This document shows, in pieces, positions 27,714 through 38,400 of a stretch of DNA of 64,000 bases. The stretch covers positions 992,001-1,056,000 of the forward strand of contig CAWAHF010000004.1 of NCBI GenBank assembly GCA_963781805.1. Direction: 5' to 3'. This stretch comes from JAFGPL01 sp963781805. GTDB taxonomy: Bacteria > Bacteroidota > Bacteroidia > Bacteroidales > UBA10428. The notes under the pieces were generated by a model. It was not told the DNA's origin and did not search any database. It was given only the letters and a program-made list of their open reading frames with translations. Made by a program: the position numbers and the translations under genes. Position 1 is the stretch's first letter. Each line of letters starts with the position of its first letter.

Positions 27714-30443
27714 TTATTTAATGATGTGTTTGGTAATATTTATATTTTGCCCGGTTATCCTGATAAGATACAATCCATCAGGTAAACCTGCCGTGCTTAC
27801 TGTATGGGCTGTCCCGCTGTTCAGGCTGCCGGAGTAAAGTGTTTCCCCGGCTGCATTAAGCAGCAATATATTTGCAGTTTCAGTAAGTTCCTTATTGAAA
27901 ACAATGTTGAGCTGATCGTTCACCGGGACGGGATAACATGTAATATCCATGTCAGTCCCATTTTCTGTAATATTAGGTTTTGAAGTACTTTTTAAGCCTG
28001 TACAGCTAACCGCTGTCAAACCGGCCCCTGTGATTCTCATATAATCGATGTTAGACAATCCGGAAGAATTGGTTGCCTGCAGCCTAACCAGGCTAGTCCC
28101 TGCCGGCAGGCTGATGGACTGTTGGGAGGTCTCGTTCCAAGTGTCCCAACTCCCGGTAGAAGGCATGCTAAATGAAGAAACCGCCACGGAACCATTCACC
28201 ATGATTTGGGCTGTCCGGTCTGTGGCACCACCATTGGAATATCCCCAAACCACCTGGCAATTCTGGGCAGAGGGCACATTTACCGACCAGGTAACCCCGT
28301 TTCCGGAGGCATTGTCGGTATTGGCAAAACCACTTCCTGTATAACCAGTGTGGTCGCTGTCAACAGTTCCATCCACACTGCAAAAGCCTGTTTCGTTTTC
28401 CTGTATGGTCAGGGTAACCGGGGTTGATGTCCCTTCAACGATGCTGAATTCAGTAAGGCTTGCCCATGAACCGGTATAGCCGGAAGCACCTGTTACAGTT
28501 ATTCTTGCATAACGTGCGGTTTGCGCGGGGAAATTGTCGGCAATAGGTTGTGTGTTGTCCGTATTTGAACTCCTGTTGATGGTATATGGGCTGGAGAAAT
28601 TGACATTGTCATCCAATTCTATGGTAAACTGGTATGCCCTGTCCTGGTATGTCCAAAGCCTGGTACCAATGATAGATTTGTTTGCACCATAATCAACAAT
28701 GACCCATTGCGGGAAGGACTCGGCAGACCAGCGCGAATCATCGGCGTTGTTCCCGTCTAAAATATTGGAAGCCGGGTTGCCGCTTTGTTCTGAACTGAAA
28801 CTATAGATAACAGGGTATGAAGTACTGCCACCTGAAACGGTGATACTGTAAGCCTGGCTGCTCTGGGCGCCGCAACTGTTTGTATAGATTGCAACATAGC
28901 TGCCGGCCTGGTTGGTTTGGATATTGCTAATGGTTACTTCCCTTGAGGATGAGCTAAAATTGTTCGGGCCGCTCCAGCTCCATGAACCGCCCGATGCTGG
29001 CTGTGGCCCAAACGTGATGTTCTGGCCGGGATCAAGCGTGGCCGATGAAGCCCCGCTCCAGCTCCCCCCGTCTATCTGTAAATAGGGGGTAATCGCCGTC
29101 GGGGTACAGCCGCCTCCGCCACCGGATTCGAAACAACCCAAATCCGGGCTGGATCCGTTATAAGGTTCACCAATATCTTGCCCTTTGTCTATTAAATCGC
29201 TGCCTGAAACTAGTTTCATAAAATCATTATCAGGTAAACTACCATCTGTTTGACGTGGAGCAGTTAAAAGACTTTGGGCAAGGCTTTCAAAATCGGAACT
29301 GGTTACTGAAACGCCAAGCGTGAAATAATTGTATGAAACATCGCTTGCACTTTGGTTCAGGTTCGCAACTTCTGTGCCCCTGGCATCATAACCAAGGTTG
29401 TTTCGCATTTTATGGTCATAACCGTCAATATCGGTCGCCGTATTGCTTGAACTGTTATAAACTGCGCAGAGCATATTGTAATTCGTGCCATTATAATAAG
29501 CAGAGTTGTTATACCAGTCATTTCCCCCTAAATGATGGTTCGCATAAAACCCATTGGCTTTGTTTCTTACAGCAAGACAAAACTGAACAAGGTGTCTTGG
29601 GATGATACTGGGAGGATTTACCGGATTGTTAATCCCATAACCGCCGGCTTTAAAACCATTACCATTGGCCAGGCTTGAAAACGAAGTTGAATATCCATTA
29701 TAAAAAGCCCAGCAGTGATCGATAATGACTTTTTCTTCTGCGCCAATACAATCATAACCGTCGTCACTGTTGAACCATGCCCTGCATCCCCTGAAAACAT
29801 TTCCTGTTCCTCCGGTGGTTATATGACATCCAAACCCATCCGTGTTTTCCCCGCTTCCATTTTCAGAAACACTGTCCCAATTGTTATATGAATCACAATT
29901 CAATATCAAATTGTTTTTTGAATTGCCCACAATATATACCGCGGTAGCCATTCCATCGTGAACGTTTAAACGCTCAAAAGTATTGTTGTCGGCATTATTG
30001 ACCCTGAACACATACGAAACGGTGTGACTGGTAATTGTGACCTGTGTCCCAACTATCTCGATCCCCCTGAAATGGCAATTATCTGCTGTAACATAAAATG
30101 CAACTACCCTCAAACCCGATGGCTTTACATTGGACATATCAATAACAGGGGTTTCACCGGAATAGGCAAAATAACTTATACCGCTTTTATTAATGGTATG
30201 GACGTATGCGTAAGGGCTGGACGTTGATGCTATTTGAGCGTTGCTCATATGATAAGTCCCTCCGCGTAAATAAACCACATCACCAGATGATGCTGCTTGC
30301 TGGGCCCTCATAATCGTTGCAAACGGAGATGACTGGGTGCCTGAATTGTTATCGCTCCCACTGGGAGAAACATAATAATTTGTAGCAAAAATATGGCATA
30401 CGCTTAAAAACATTATGCCAAATGCAATATGTAGTCTTTTCAT
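27714..30443 (-). CDS. PL9-type lyase with three accessory domains, T9SS-secreted (copy B)
   Basis: A 909-aa secreted enzyme. Signal peptide 1-20; PL9 beta-helix about 22-440 with calcium ligands D202, D227, D228, D231 and catalytic K265; PKD/Ig-like domain about 450-535; discoidin/CBM32-like domain about 540-685 (ILDGNNADDSRWSAE, PQWVIVDYG); CBM6/35-type domain about 690-815; T9SS sorting domain about 830-909. Its catalytic half nearly equals copy A, while everything after about residue 445 nearly equals the C-terminal half of the GH43 gene upstream at 30848. It is thus a hybrid of its two neighbours. Probably cleaves RG-I or homogalacturonan outside the cell. Confidence 0.88.
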   Translation of the reverse strand: MKRLHIAFGIMFLSVCHIFATNYYVSPSGSDNNSGTQSSPFATIMRAQQAASSGDVVYLRGGTYHMSNAQIASTSSPYAYVHTINKSGISYFAYSGETPVIDMSNVKPSGLRVVAFYVTADNCHFRGIEIVGTQVTITSHTVSYVFRVNNADNNTFERLNVHDGMATAVYIVGNSKNNLILNCDSYNNWDSVSENGSGENTDGFGCHITTGGTGNVFRGCRAWFNSDDGYDCIGAEEKVIIDHCWAFYNGYSTSFSSLANGNGFKAGGYGINNPVNPPSIIPRHLVQFCLAVRNKANGFYANHHLGGNDWYNNSAYYNGTNYNMLCAVYNSSSNTATDIDGYDHKMRNNLGYDARGTEVANLNQSASDVSYNYFTLGVSVTSSDFESLAQSLLTAPRQTDGSLPDNDFMKLVSGSDLIDKGQDIGEPYNGSSPDLGCFESGGGGGCTPTAITPYLQIDGGSWSGASSATLDPGQNITFGPQPASGGSWSWSGPNNFSSSSREVTISNIQTNQAGSYVAIYTNSCGAQSSQAYSITVSGGSTSYPVIYSFSSEQSGNPASNILDGNNADDSRWSAESFPQWVIVDYGANKSIIGTRLWTYQDRAYQFTIELDDNVNFSSPYTINRSSNTDNTQPIADNFPAQTARYARITVTGASGYTGSWASLTEFSIVEGTSTPVTLTIQENETGFCSVDGTVDSDHTGYTGSGFANTDNASGNGVTWSVNVPSAQNCQVVWGYSNGGATDRTAQIMVNGSVAVSSFSMPSTGSWDTWNETSQQSISLPAGTSLVRLQATNSSGLSNIDYMRITGAGLTAVSCTGLKSTSKPNITENGTDMDITCYPVPVNDQLNIVFNKELTETANILLLNAAGETLYSGSLNSGTAHTVSTAGLPDGLYLIRITGQNINITKHIIK

Positions 30444-30800
30444 AATTAAAAAATTTAGTTAGGAATTAATATTAAATTGAAGTTGAATACCATTTGTAGA
30501 AAATTCAACATTCTATTATTAACATGAATTAAGTAGAGCACTATATGGTTTAAAGAATCAAAACAGTTGCTCTTAAAAATTCATTATATTTTAGTGTCCA
30601 GGGTCCTGTCCCGGTAATTGCACTTAAAATATATTGGGGAATAGGCTGGAATTGGTTGAAGCCTCCATTGGTTTTAATAATACTCAAAATATAGGATAGT
30701 GCTTCAATTTAAACATTGAATAAAATAAATAATCAGTTTTATATTGGTATAAATATTGAAGTTGAAATATCCTTTTTTAGCTTCTTGCCAATTCACAATA
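30444..30800. other. Intergenic stretch without recognisable features
   Basis: AT-rich sequence between PL9 copy B and the second GH43 gene. It must hold the promoter of copy B if the terminator at 30801-30838 works, but no clear TAnnTTTG box and no copy of the 25-bp or 41-bp motifs was found. Confidence 0.5.
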
Positions 30801-30838
30801 TTATTAAAAAATATGAGAGGTTTAAAAAACCTCTCATA
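30801..30838 (-). terminator. Terminator of the second GH43 gene
   Basis: TATGAGAGGTTT (30812-30823), AAA, AAACCTCTCATA (30827-30838): a perfect 12-bp stem ten bases beyond the stop of the leftward gene; the minus strand continues with TTTTTTAATAA. Confidence 0.9.
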
Positions 30839-30847
30839 CTAAAATTA

Positions 30848-33718
30848 CTATTTAATGATGTGTTTGGTAATATTTATATTTTGCCCGGTTATCCTGATAA
30901 GATACAATCCATTAGGAAAACCTGCCGTGCTCACTGTATAGGCTGTCCCGCTGTTCAGGCTGCCGGAGTAAAGTGTTTCCCCGGCTGCATTAAGCAGCAA
31001 TATATTTGCAGTTTCAGTAAGTTCCTTATTGAAAACAATGTTGAGCTGATCGTTCACCGGGACAGGATAACATGTAATATCCATGTCAGTCCCATTTTCT
31101 GTAATATTAGGTTTTGAAGTACTTTTTAAGCCTGTACAGCTAACCGCTGTCAAACCGGCCCCTGTGATTCTCATATAATCGATGTTAGACAATCCGGAAG
31201 AATTGGTTGCCTGCAGCCTAACCAGGCTAGTCCCTGCCGGCAGGCTGATGGACTGTTGGGAGGTCTCGTTCCAAGTGTCCCAACTCCCGGTAGAAGGCAT
31301 GCTAAATGAAGAAACCGCCACGGAACCATTCACCATGATTTGGGCTGTCCGGTCTGTGGCCCCACCATTGGAATATCCCCAAACCACCTGGCAATTCTGG
31401 GCAGAGGGCACATTTACCGACCAGGTAACCCCATTTCCGGAGGCGTTGTCGGTATTGGCAAAACCAGTTCCTGTATATCCTGAATGGTCACTGTCAACCG
31501 TTCCATCCACGCTGCAAAAGCCGTTTTCGTTTTCCTGGATGGTCAGGGTAACCGGGGTTGATGTCCCTTCAACGATGCTGAATTCAGTAAGGCTTACCCA
31601 TGAACCGGTATAGCCGGAGGCACCTGTTACAGTTATCCTTGCATAACGGGCGGTTTGCGCGGGGAAATTGTCGGCAATAGGTTGTGTGTTGTCCGTATTT
31701 GAACTCCTGTTGATGGTATATGGGCTGGAGAAATTGACATTGTCATCCAATTCTATGGTAAACTGGTATGCCCTGTCCTGGTATGTCCAAAGCCTGGTAC
31801 CAATGATAGATTTGTTTGCACCATAATCAACAATGACCCATTGCGGGAAGGACTCGGCAGACCAGCGCGAATCATCGGCGTTGTTCCCGTCTAAAATATT
31901 GGAAGCCGGGTTGCCGCTTTGTTCTGAACTGAAACTATAGATAACAGGGTATGAAGTACTGCCACCTGAAACGGTGATACTGTAAGCCTGGCTGCTCTGG
32001 GCGCCGCAACTGTTTGTATAGATTGCAACATAGCTGCCGGCCTGGTTGGTTTGGATATTGCTAATGGTTACTTCCCTTGAGGATGAGCTAAAATTGTTCG
32101 GGCCGCTCCAGCTCCATGAACCACCCGATACTGGCTGTGGCCCAAAGGTGATGTCCTGGCCGGGATCAAGCGTGGCCGATGAAGCCTCGCTCCAGCTCCC
32201 CCCGTCTATCTGTAAATAGGGGGTAATCGCCGTCGGGGTACAGGAAGAACCACCATCCGAAATAAGTGAGAAATCATCAACATTCACCCAGTTGCCTCCA
32301 TTCGCGTTAGAGTAAACGCCTACTTCAATTGATCCATTGGTCACAATGATGTCACTGATGGTGACTTTCGTCCAACTGCCGATTGAGTTGTTTATCGAAT
32401 AGTTCTTTTCGCTCCCGCCAAAGTTCTTGGCATATATCCTTGCCGTGTTCTGTCCGCCACTGCTCTTGACCCATGCAGTCAGGGTATATGTGCCATTGGG
32501 CAGTGAGATGTTTTGATACATGGTGGCCGTGTAAGAGGAGGAATTATACTGCGACATTGCCCAGCGTCCGGGATTATGGCTGCCGCTGGTATTGCTGTTC
32601 CCAGTGCCGCTGTTAGTCCAGCCGGCCAGGCTACTCTGGGAAACCCTGTCGGCCTCAAAGTTTGGATTCATGACGTAATTGTTACCGCTGCCAACGGACC
32701 ATGTTCCTGCAGCGGCGTTGATATTCCATTGACTTAATGAATGAAAGACCGGTGTTGTCCCGTTGAAAGTGACCGGCATCCATTGATTATAACCAACCCC
32801 GTTCCCTGCGAAGTCGCACCAGCGGTCGCCCCCGAAAACAGCGAACGATCCCGATGTACCGCTTACATTAAATGACAGACCGGTCTGTGTCACATGCGAG
32901 AAGTCGGCATCTGTGCCTTGCATTACGAACTCTGAAGAATAAGGGCCGGTAATGTTTGTTGCTGTTATGCAATATGTATGTGATGCGTTCCAGCCGTGAA
33001 GATCGGAGGAAAGGAAGTAATAGACCCCGTTATGCTTGAACATGGTGTTCCCTTCACGTCCGCCCGATGAGCTATTATATACATTGGTGGCCGGTTCTAC
33101 ATAGAGGTAATCGGAAGAACGGAGCTTTGCCACATACAGGTGGGACCTGCCACTTACGTTGCTGAAAACCAAATAAGCAGTCCCATTGTCATCAACAAAA
33201 ACCGATTGATCGCCAGACATTCCGTTAACTACGTTCTGGATGCTCGACTGAGTGCCTGCCAAGGTGAAATGGCCTGTCGGCGTGCTACTGGTGCCAAACA
33301 TGAGTCCACTGCCATATTGGGCAACCAACACGTATTTACCGGTATTAGGGTTATGTGCGGCACCAACGCGACCGACCCAGCCGCCTATGCCGTCGGCGGT
33401 AGTCATCACATTCCCTTCAAACTTCCAATTTGCCAGGTCGGTAGAAGAATAACATGTCATCGTATTAAATTGGTAGCCACTGTTCTTGCCCGCGCTTGGG
33501 TTATTGTAATAATCATCGGCGCCCTCGTACCGTACACCGTACCAGTAATAGGTATTGCCAACTTTCAGCACGCCACCGCCCTGGGTATAAATCGGGTTCC
33601 CGCCCGTATCTTTCCAAAATACATCATTTTGTATTACCTGCCCGACAGCATCGACTTGAAATGCTGCATAGAAAGCAGCAAAAAGAAAGAGTGTAATGGT
33701 TGTTTTTAAATGTTTCAT
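30848..33718 (-). CDS. GH43 family exo-glycosidase with four accessory domains, T9SS-secreted
   Basis: A 956-aa paralogue of the GH43 at 18252. Signal peptide about 1-25; GH43 propeller about 30-335 with the same QGGGVLKV first blade, GDQSVFVDDNGTAYL and GGREGNTMFKHNG; a carbohydrate-binding domain about 345-485; PKD/Ig-like domain about 490-580; discoidin/CBM32-like domain about 585-730; CBM6/35-type domain about 735-860; T9SS sorting domain about 875-956. The N-terminal two thirds follow the 18252 gene at clearly lower identity, whereas the last ~465 residues are nearly identical to PL9 copy B. It presumably removes terminal galactose or arabinose from side chains. It stands alone between two terminator-like elements. 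Confidence 0.85.
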   Translation of the reverse strand: MKHLKTTITLFLFAAFYAAFQVDAVGQVIQNDVFWKDTGGNPIYTQGGGVLKVGNTYYWYGVRYEGADDYYNNPSAGKNSGYQFNTMTCYSSTDLANWKFEGNVMTTADGIGGWVGRVGAAHNPNTGKYVLVAQYGSGLMFGTSSTPTGHFTLAGTQSSIQNVVNGMSGDQSVFVDDNGTAYLVFSNVSGRSHLYVAKLRSSDYLYVEPATNVYNSSSGGREGNTMFKHNGVYYFLSSDLHGWNASHTYCITATNITGPYSSEFVMQGTDADFSHVTQTGLSFNVSGTSGSFAVFGGDRWCDFAGNGVGYNQWMPVTFNGTTPVFHSLSQWNINAAAGTWSVGSGNNYVMNPNFEADRVSQSSLAGWTNSGTGNSNTSGSHNPGRWAMSQYNSSSYTATMYQNISLPNGTYTLTAWVKSSGGQNTARIYAKNFGGSEKNYSINNSIGSWTKVTISDIIVTNGSIEVGVYSNANGGNWVNVDDFSLISDGGSSCTPTAITPYLQIDGGSWSEASSATLDPGQDITFGPQPVSGGSWSWSGPNNFSSSSREVTISNIQTNQAGSYVAIYTNSCGAQSSQAYSITVSGGSTSYPVIYSFSSEQSGNPASNILDGNNADDSRWSAESFPQWVIVDYGANKSIIGTRLWTYQDRAYQFTIELDDNVNFSSPYTINRSSNTDNTQPIADNFPAQTARYARITVTGASGYTGSWVSLTEFSIVEGTSTPVTLTIQENENGFCSVDGTVDSDHSGYTGTGFANTDNASGNGVTWSVNVPSAQNCQVVWGYSNGGATDRTAQIMVNGSVAVSSFSMPSTGSWDTWNETSQQSISLPAGTSLVRLQATNSSGLSNIDYMRITGAGLTAVSCTGLKSTSKPNITENGTDMDITCYPVPVNDQLNIVFNKELTETANILLLNAAGETLYSGSLNSGTAYTVSTAGFPNGLYLIRITGQNINITKHIIK

Positions 33719-33967
33719 ATTAATTAGTGTTAAGTTAAAAATATAATTTAAAACCAGTTACTTACAAAAGTAGTGCTTTATACAGCTTTGCAGTCCCTGA
33801 TTTCCAATAATTCTAAATACATACCATAATAGGTTTTTCCCTCCAATTATAACCTACCTGTATTTATGTTGAAGGCATATTTATTAAAAAGACATTATGA
33901 AAAATGTATTCTAATATATTCATGTCCAACGTTTTTAATGTAAATTTAGAACAAATGATTTTCAAAC

Positions 33968-34008
33968 AAATGGATATTCTTTTTGTATAAATGGATTATA
34001 GTATGATT
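33968..34008 (-). promoter_or_regulatory. 41-bp motif, copy 2, upstream of the second GH43 gene
   Basis: Identical over 41 bases to 25485-25525, same orientation relative to the downstream leftward gene but about 250 bases from its start codon instead of 46. A long 5' leader would be implied if it is a promoter element. Nothing else was recognised between 33719 and 34174. Confidence 0.55.
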
Positions 34009-34174
34009 CAAACTGCTTTATCAGAATTAAAGTAAAACATTTCCCAGCGGGCATATAGCTGTTGGCAAGTGTCAGGAATTGCTTCTCCTTACACATATTC
34101 AGGAATAATTGTGAAGTCGGAATGGTTGAAATATATTCAATTTAACTTCTTTACCAAAGTAACTTTATCCAAAC

Positions 34175-35119
34175 TTAAACCGCTAACTGGTTATGCTTAT
34201 ATTCAGTACGGTAATGGAGTGGCGAAATGTTCATTGTTTTTTTAAATAACCGCGAAAAATACAATGGATCTTCATAACCCAATGAGAAGCTGATTTCCTT
34301 AACACTCATATCCGTAAAACTGAGATATTGGCAAGCCCGCTGTATTTTAAGATGATTGAAATACTGAATCGGAGAATAACCTGTTCTTTTTTTAAAAAGG
34401 GAGAAAAAGTGAGAACTGGAATAGTTTAAATGACTGGCAATTGCTTCCACTTTAAGGATGTTGTCCATATGTTCTTTCATATATTTAATGGAAGAGGTAA
34501 TAATGTCCCCTTCAACTTTTTCTTTACCAATTTCTGTAAAGTAGTTACTGAAAATAAAAGACCCTAATAATTGCCAAAGTGATATGTTGACAAATTCTAT
34601 ATTTTTAGAACTATATCCATCTTCCAGTACCTCCATTAAATTCTCGAATAAATTAACGCGTCGTTCTTCAAATGATATAAATCTGGCAGCAGTCGTGCTG
34701 TTTTCATTGAATTTTGTGAATAAGTTTTCGGCCTGTGGACCTGTAAAGTGGACCCAGTAAATGCTCCAGGGATCATTTTGCACTGCATAATAATCGTGAA
34801 TTACTTCGGGAGGGATAATATAGTATGAATTAGGTTTTAGTTCAATTCTGTTATCCATAATGTCAATAACGCCTTGTCCTTCGAGGCAATATATTAGTAT
34901 GTATTGTTTACTGCCTTTTTTCCTCTCTGTAAAATGAAATTTAGCATGTGGAAAAAAACCAATATCTGTCGCGTATAGCTGACTGATCAGGCTATTTTTT
35001 TTGATGGAAGACAGAATTTTTTTCGGAAGAACAATCATCCTTTGACCAATAAATCCTGCTTTTACCCTGGTTTCAGTTCTGGTAGGATCATTCTGCACGA
35101 CCAAGTTTTTTATGAGCAT
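34175..35119 (-). CDS. AraC family transcriptional regulator
   Basis: A 314-aa one-component regulator: N-terminal cupin-like sugar-sensing domain (about 45-175, with GSKQYILIYCLEGQG and NSYYIIPPEVIHDYY) and two helix-turn-helix motifs (about 215-305; VEAIASHLNYSSSHFFSLFK and VKEISFSLGYEDPLYFSRLFK). The phrase GFIGQRMIVLPKKI near the start is common in Bacteroidota members of this family and supports the long start. It lies between the two divergent loci and is transcribed away from the plus-strand susC, so it is a good candidate regulator of one or both, possibly through the 41-bp motif. The inducer is unknown. Confidence 0.92.
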   Translation of the reverse strand: MLIKNLVVQNDPTRTETRVKAGFIGQRMIVLPKKILSSIKKNSLISQLYATDIGFFPHAKFHFTERKKGSKQYILIYCLEGQGVIDIMDNRIELKPNSYYIIPPEVIHDYYAVQNDPWSIYWVHFTGPQAENLFTKFNENSTTAARFISFEERRVNLFENLMEVLEDGYSSKNIEFVNISLWQLLGSFIFSNYFTEIGKEKVEGDIITSSIKYMKEHMDNILKVEAIASHLNYSSSHFFSLFKKRTGYSPIQYFNHLKIQRACQYLSFTDMSVKEISFSLGYEDPLYFSRLFKKTMNISPLHYRTEYKHNQLAV

Positions 35120-35252
35120 ATTTCAGTATACAAAGTAAATCCCAAATAAAAAATAATTCAAGCAGATAAAGGACAAAATAGAAAACAAATCAGACCGGAT
35201 TTGGCCTAATATTATAGATTAAAGAAATACATTATAAGAACTCAATCATACA

Positions 35253-35311
35253 ATTGTCCATAAATTCAAAAATTATGTCCATTATACCAACTAATGCTAT
35301 TTGTATTTTTG
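35253..35311 (+). promoter_or_regulatory. Candidate promoter/operator of the plus-strand locus
   Basis: TATTTTTG (35304-35311) fits the -7 box TAnnTTTG. Upstream of it two direct repeats of TGTCCAT (in ATTGTCCATAAA at 35253 and TTATGTCCATTA at 35273), 20 bases or two helical turns apart, form a plausible activator site. The GTCCA core also occurs in the 25-bp motif of the minus-strand locus. A 170-base leader to the susC start would result. Confidence 0.4.
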
Positions 35312-35480
35312 ATTTGAGTTATTTTAAAAACTAAATCTGGAATTATTGGGAGGATGGGTGTACCTATTTTAAAAAATTTTAATATCTAATTCTCTATTAG
35401 CAATCAAAGTATTAAAATATAAATAACCATTGAATAAACCATATGAAGAATTTTATTAACCCTTTAAAAAATGAATATGT

Positions 35481-38400
35481 ATGAAACATCTAATTAGGAT
35501 TAAATTTTACCTAAGTATTGTGTTCTCCTTATCAATATTTAGTGTGAATTTTGCGCAAATAACAGTAACCGGTAAGATTACTTCGGCGGAGGATTCAGAA
35601 CCTTTGCCAGGTGTCAATGTGGTGGTTAAAGGAACCACTTCAGGTACTGTATCGAATGCAGAAGGTAATTATAGTTTAAATGTGCCTTCTTCGGAATCTG
35701 TCTTAATGTTTAGTTCAGTTGGTTTTGTGTCGCAGGAAATTACAGTCGGAAACAAAAGTGTAATTGATATTTCTCTTGCACCCGAAGTGGCTTCGCTGGA
35801 TGAGGTGGTGGTAATTGGTTACGGGACTACACTGAAGAAAAATGTAACCACTGCTATTGCCGATGTTAATCCGGAAGATGTACCAAAAGCTGCCAACAGC
35901 AATGTTAACGACCTGCTTTTCGGCCGTGCTGCCGGTGTGCAGGTGGTACAACGAAGTGCCCAGCCCGGGGGCGAAATAGACCTGAGGATTAGGGGGCGCG
36001 AGCAGAACCCGCTGATCGTCATAGATGGGGTGGTGATGCCGAAAACCGGCCTGGAGCCGGGGGTAAATTTTTCGGAAACAAACGGTGTACAACGTAGCAA
36101 CCTGAGCGGTCTGAACCCGGACGATATTGAGTCGATCGAAGTGCTGAAAGATGCGAGTGCAGCAATATACGGCATTGGTGCTTCGGACGGTGTCGTGCTG
36201 ATCACCACGAAAAAAGGAAGCGCCAAAAAAACACAGGTAAACTATAGCGGAAATATTTCCTATGTGCAAAATCTTCCTTACCTCAAACAACTTACAGCTG
36301 AGGAATACATGAAGTATTACAATCAGTTTGAAGGTGATCAATACAACGAAGAAAACGGAATAGTGCCTTTTGGTCCCACGCCTTCCGACTACACACCCGC
36401 GTTTAGCCAGGCACAGATCGATGCTGCCGGAACAGGTACCGACTGGGTGGATAAAGTGATGAAAAACGGAAAAATCATCAACCAGAATCTGAATTTTAGC
36501 GGTGGTTCAGAAAAGGTCACGTATTATTTTTCGGCCAATTATTTTGATCAGGATGGGACCGTGAAGAATTCAGGCCTAACCAAATACAACACACGCCTGA
36601 ACATGACCTTCAACATGAACAGGTTCATCACCTTTGGTGCAAGTCTTAATGCCGGCAAGAACAATTATAAAAATAACGGAGACGCCTGGCAGACCGGGAA
36701 CGCCGGTGCTAATGCCTTTAGGGCTTTGCAGGCAGCGTTTACCTATCCTGCCTATCTACCGGTAAAAGACAATAACGGTAATTATACTATCTGGCAGACC
36801 ACGGGGAATCCGGTTTCTCTGTTGAACATTAGTGATCATACGGAATATAATTCCCTGCTCTCTGATTTTCACCTTGATATAAACATCCTCCCTAAGGTAC
36901 TTAAGGCAACTGTTCGCTATGGTAATAATCTCGAACAGGCGAATCGTGAATTTTATATTCCATCAGACGTTTTCTGGTTTGACGAAAACAGGGCAAGGGC
37001 TTCCATCAACAATTCCAAAAGGCAATACCAGACCTTTGAAAGCCTGCTCACCTTTGATAAGAACATTAAAGTTCTTGATGTTAATGCTGTTGTCGGATAT
37101 GGTGAATATATTGAAAAAACAAATACATCGGGAATACAGGCTCAGGATATGCTCGATGCCATTAATATCACCAATGTTGCTGCTGGAACAGCGGTACCTA
37201 AAGTGAGTTCAGGCCTGGTAAAAACCCACAAACGTTCCTATTTCGGACGGGCCAGCCTTAACCTTCTCGATCGGTATATAGTGACCGGAGCCTTACGTTA
37301 TGACGGTTTCAGCTATTTTTTCCCCGATTCAAAATATGCTGCATTTCCATCTGTTTCATTGGGCTGGAAACTCAATAACGAATCATTCCTGAAAGGGGTG
37401 GAAGCAATAAGCCTATTGAAGTTTCGCGCCAGCTATGGTATTACAGGCCGGGCAAGTAACGGTTCCATAGCTTACGGTGGTTTTGTACCCGACGATGTCA
37501 CCATACCCTTCGATGATGCCGGAACGCGATATTCTGCCTATTACGTGAACCGGTTCGACAATCCGGAACTTACCTGGGAAAAAACGGTCATGAAGAATAT
37601 CGGGTTGGATATCGCACTTTTTAACAGCCGCTTGTCTGGTGCCTTCGATCTGTTTCGCGATGATATTACCAATTTGCTCAACGATAATGCCAGAACACCA
37701 ACCTTATCTTTTCTTGTATCGGCTCCTCAGAATGGAGGCCATCAGATAAGATCGGGATGGGATCTTAACCTGACCTACGATGTACTGCGTACAAATAATT
37801 TCTTTTGGAGAACATTCGTCAACTTAACGCACTACAAATTTTACTGGGACGAACGTTTTAAGGACGATGTATTGAATCCTTACCAGAAAGTAACGGATCC
37901 GATCAATGCGATATACGCCTATGAAACGGACGGGATTCTGCAGATCAATGAAACTCCCCCGGCCTGGCAACCTGCCAACTCTCTAATGCCGGGTGCACCA
38001 ATATTTGTGAATCAGAACAGCGATAATGTACTCGATTCGGCAGATGTTTTGTTGTACAGTCCGTATCCAAAGGTTTCATTCGGTTGGGGGAATACGGTAA
38101 AATATAAGAATTTCGATTTTACCTTCCTGATCTATGGACAGATTGGCGCTTACAGAAGGAATCCTACCCTTGCTTGGGGAGACCCGAATACCATGTTGGG
38201 GGGCGTAGCCGGTTCTGAAGAAATGCAGTATGCCTGGAGTACATCAAATACAGGAGGAACGTTTCCCGGATCACCATACAACGAAGCGTTGTTGGCCGAA
38301 CTTGTTGGTTCTGATATTTATATACAGAAATCAGATTTTGTCCGTGCCAGGAATATCACACTGGGATATACATATAGCTTTAACAAGTACATCACTTCGG

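Noticed and set aside
33140..33709. A 189-aa plus-strand frame opposite the second GH43 gene
   Set aside because: It is antisense to a well-supported catalytic domain and is a by-product of its codon usage.
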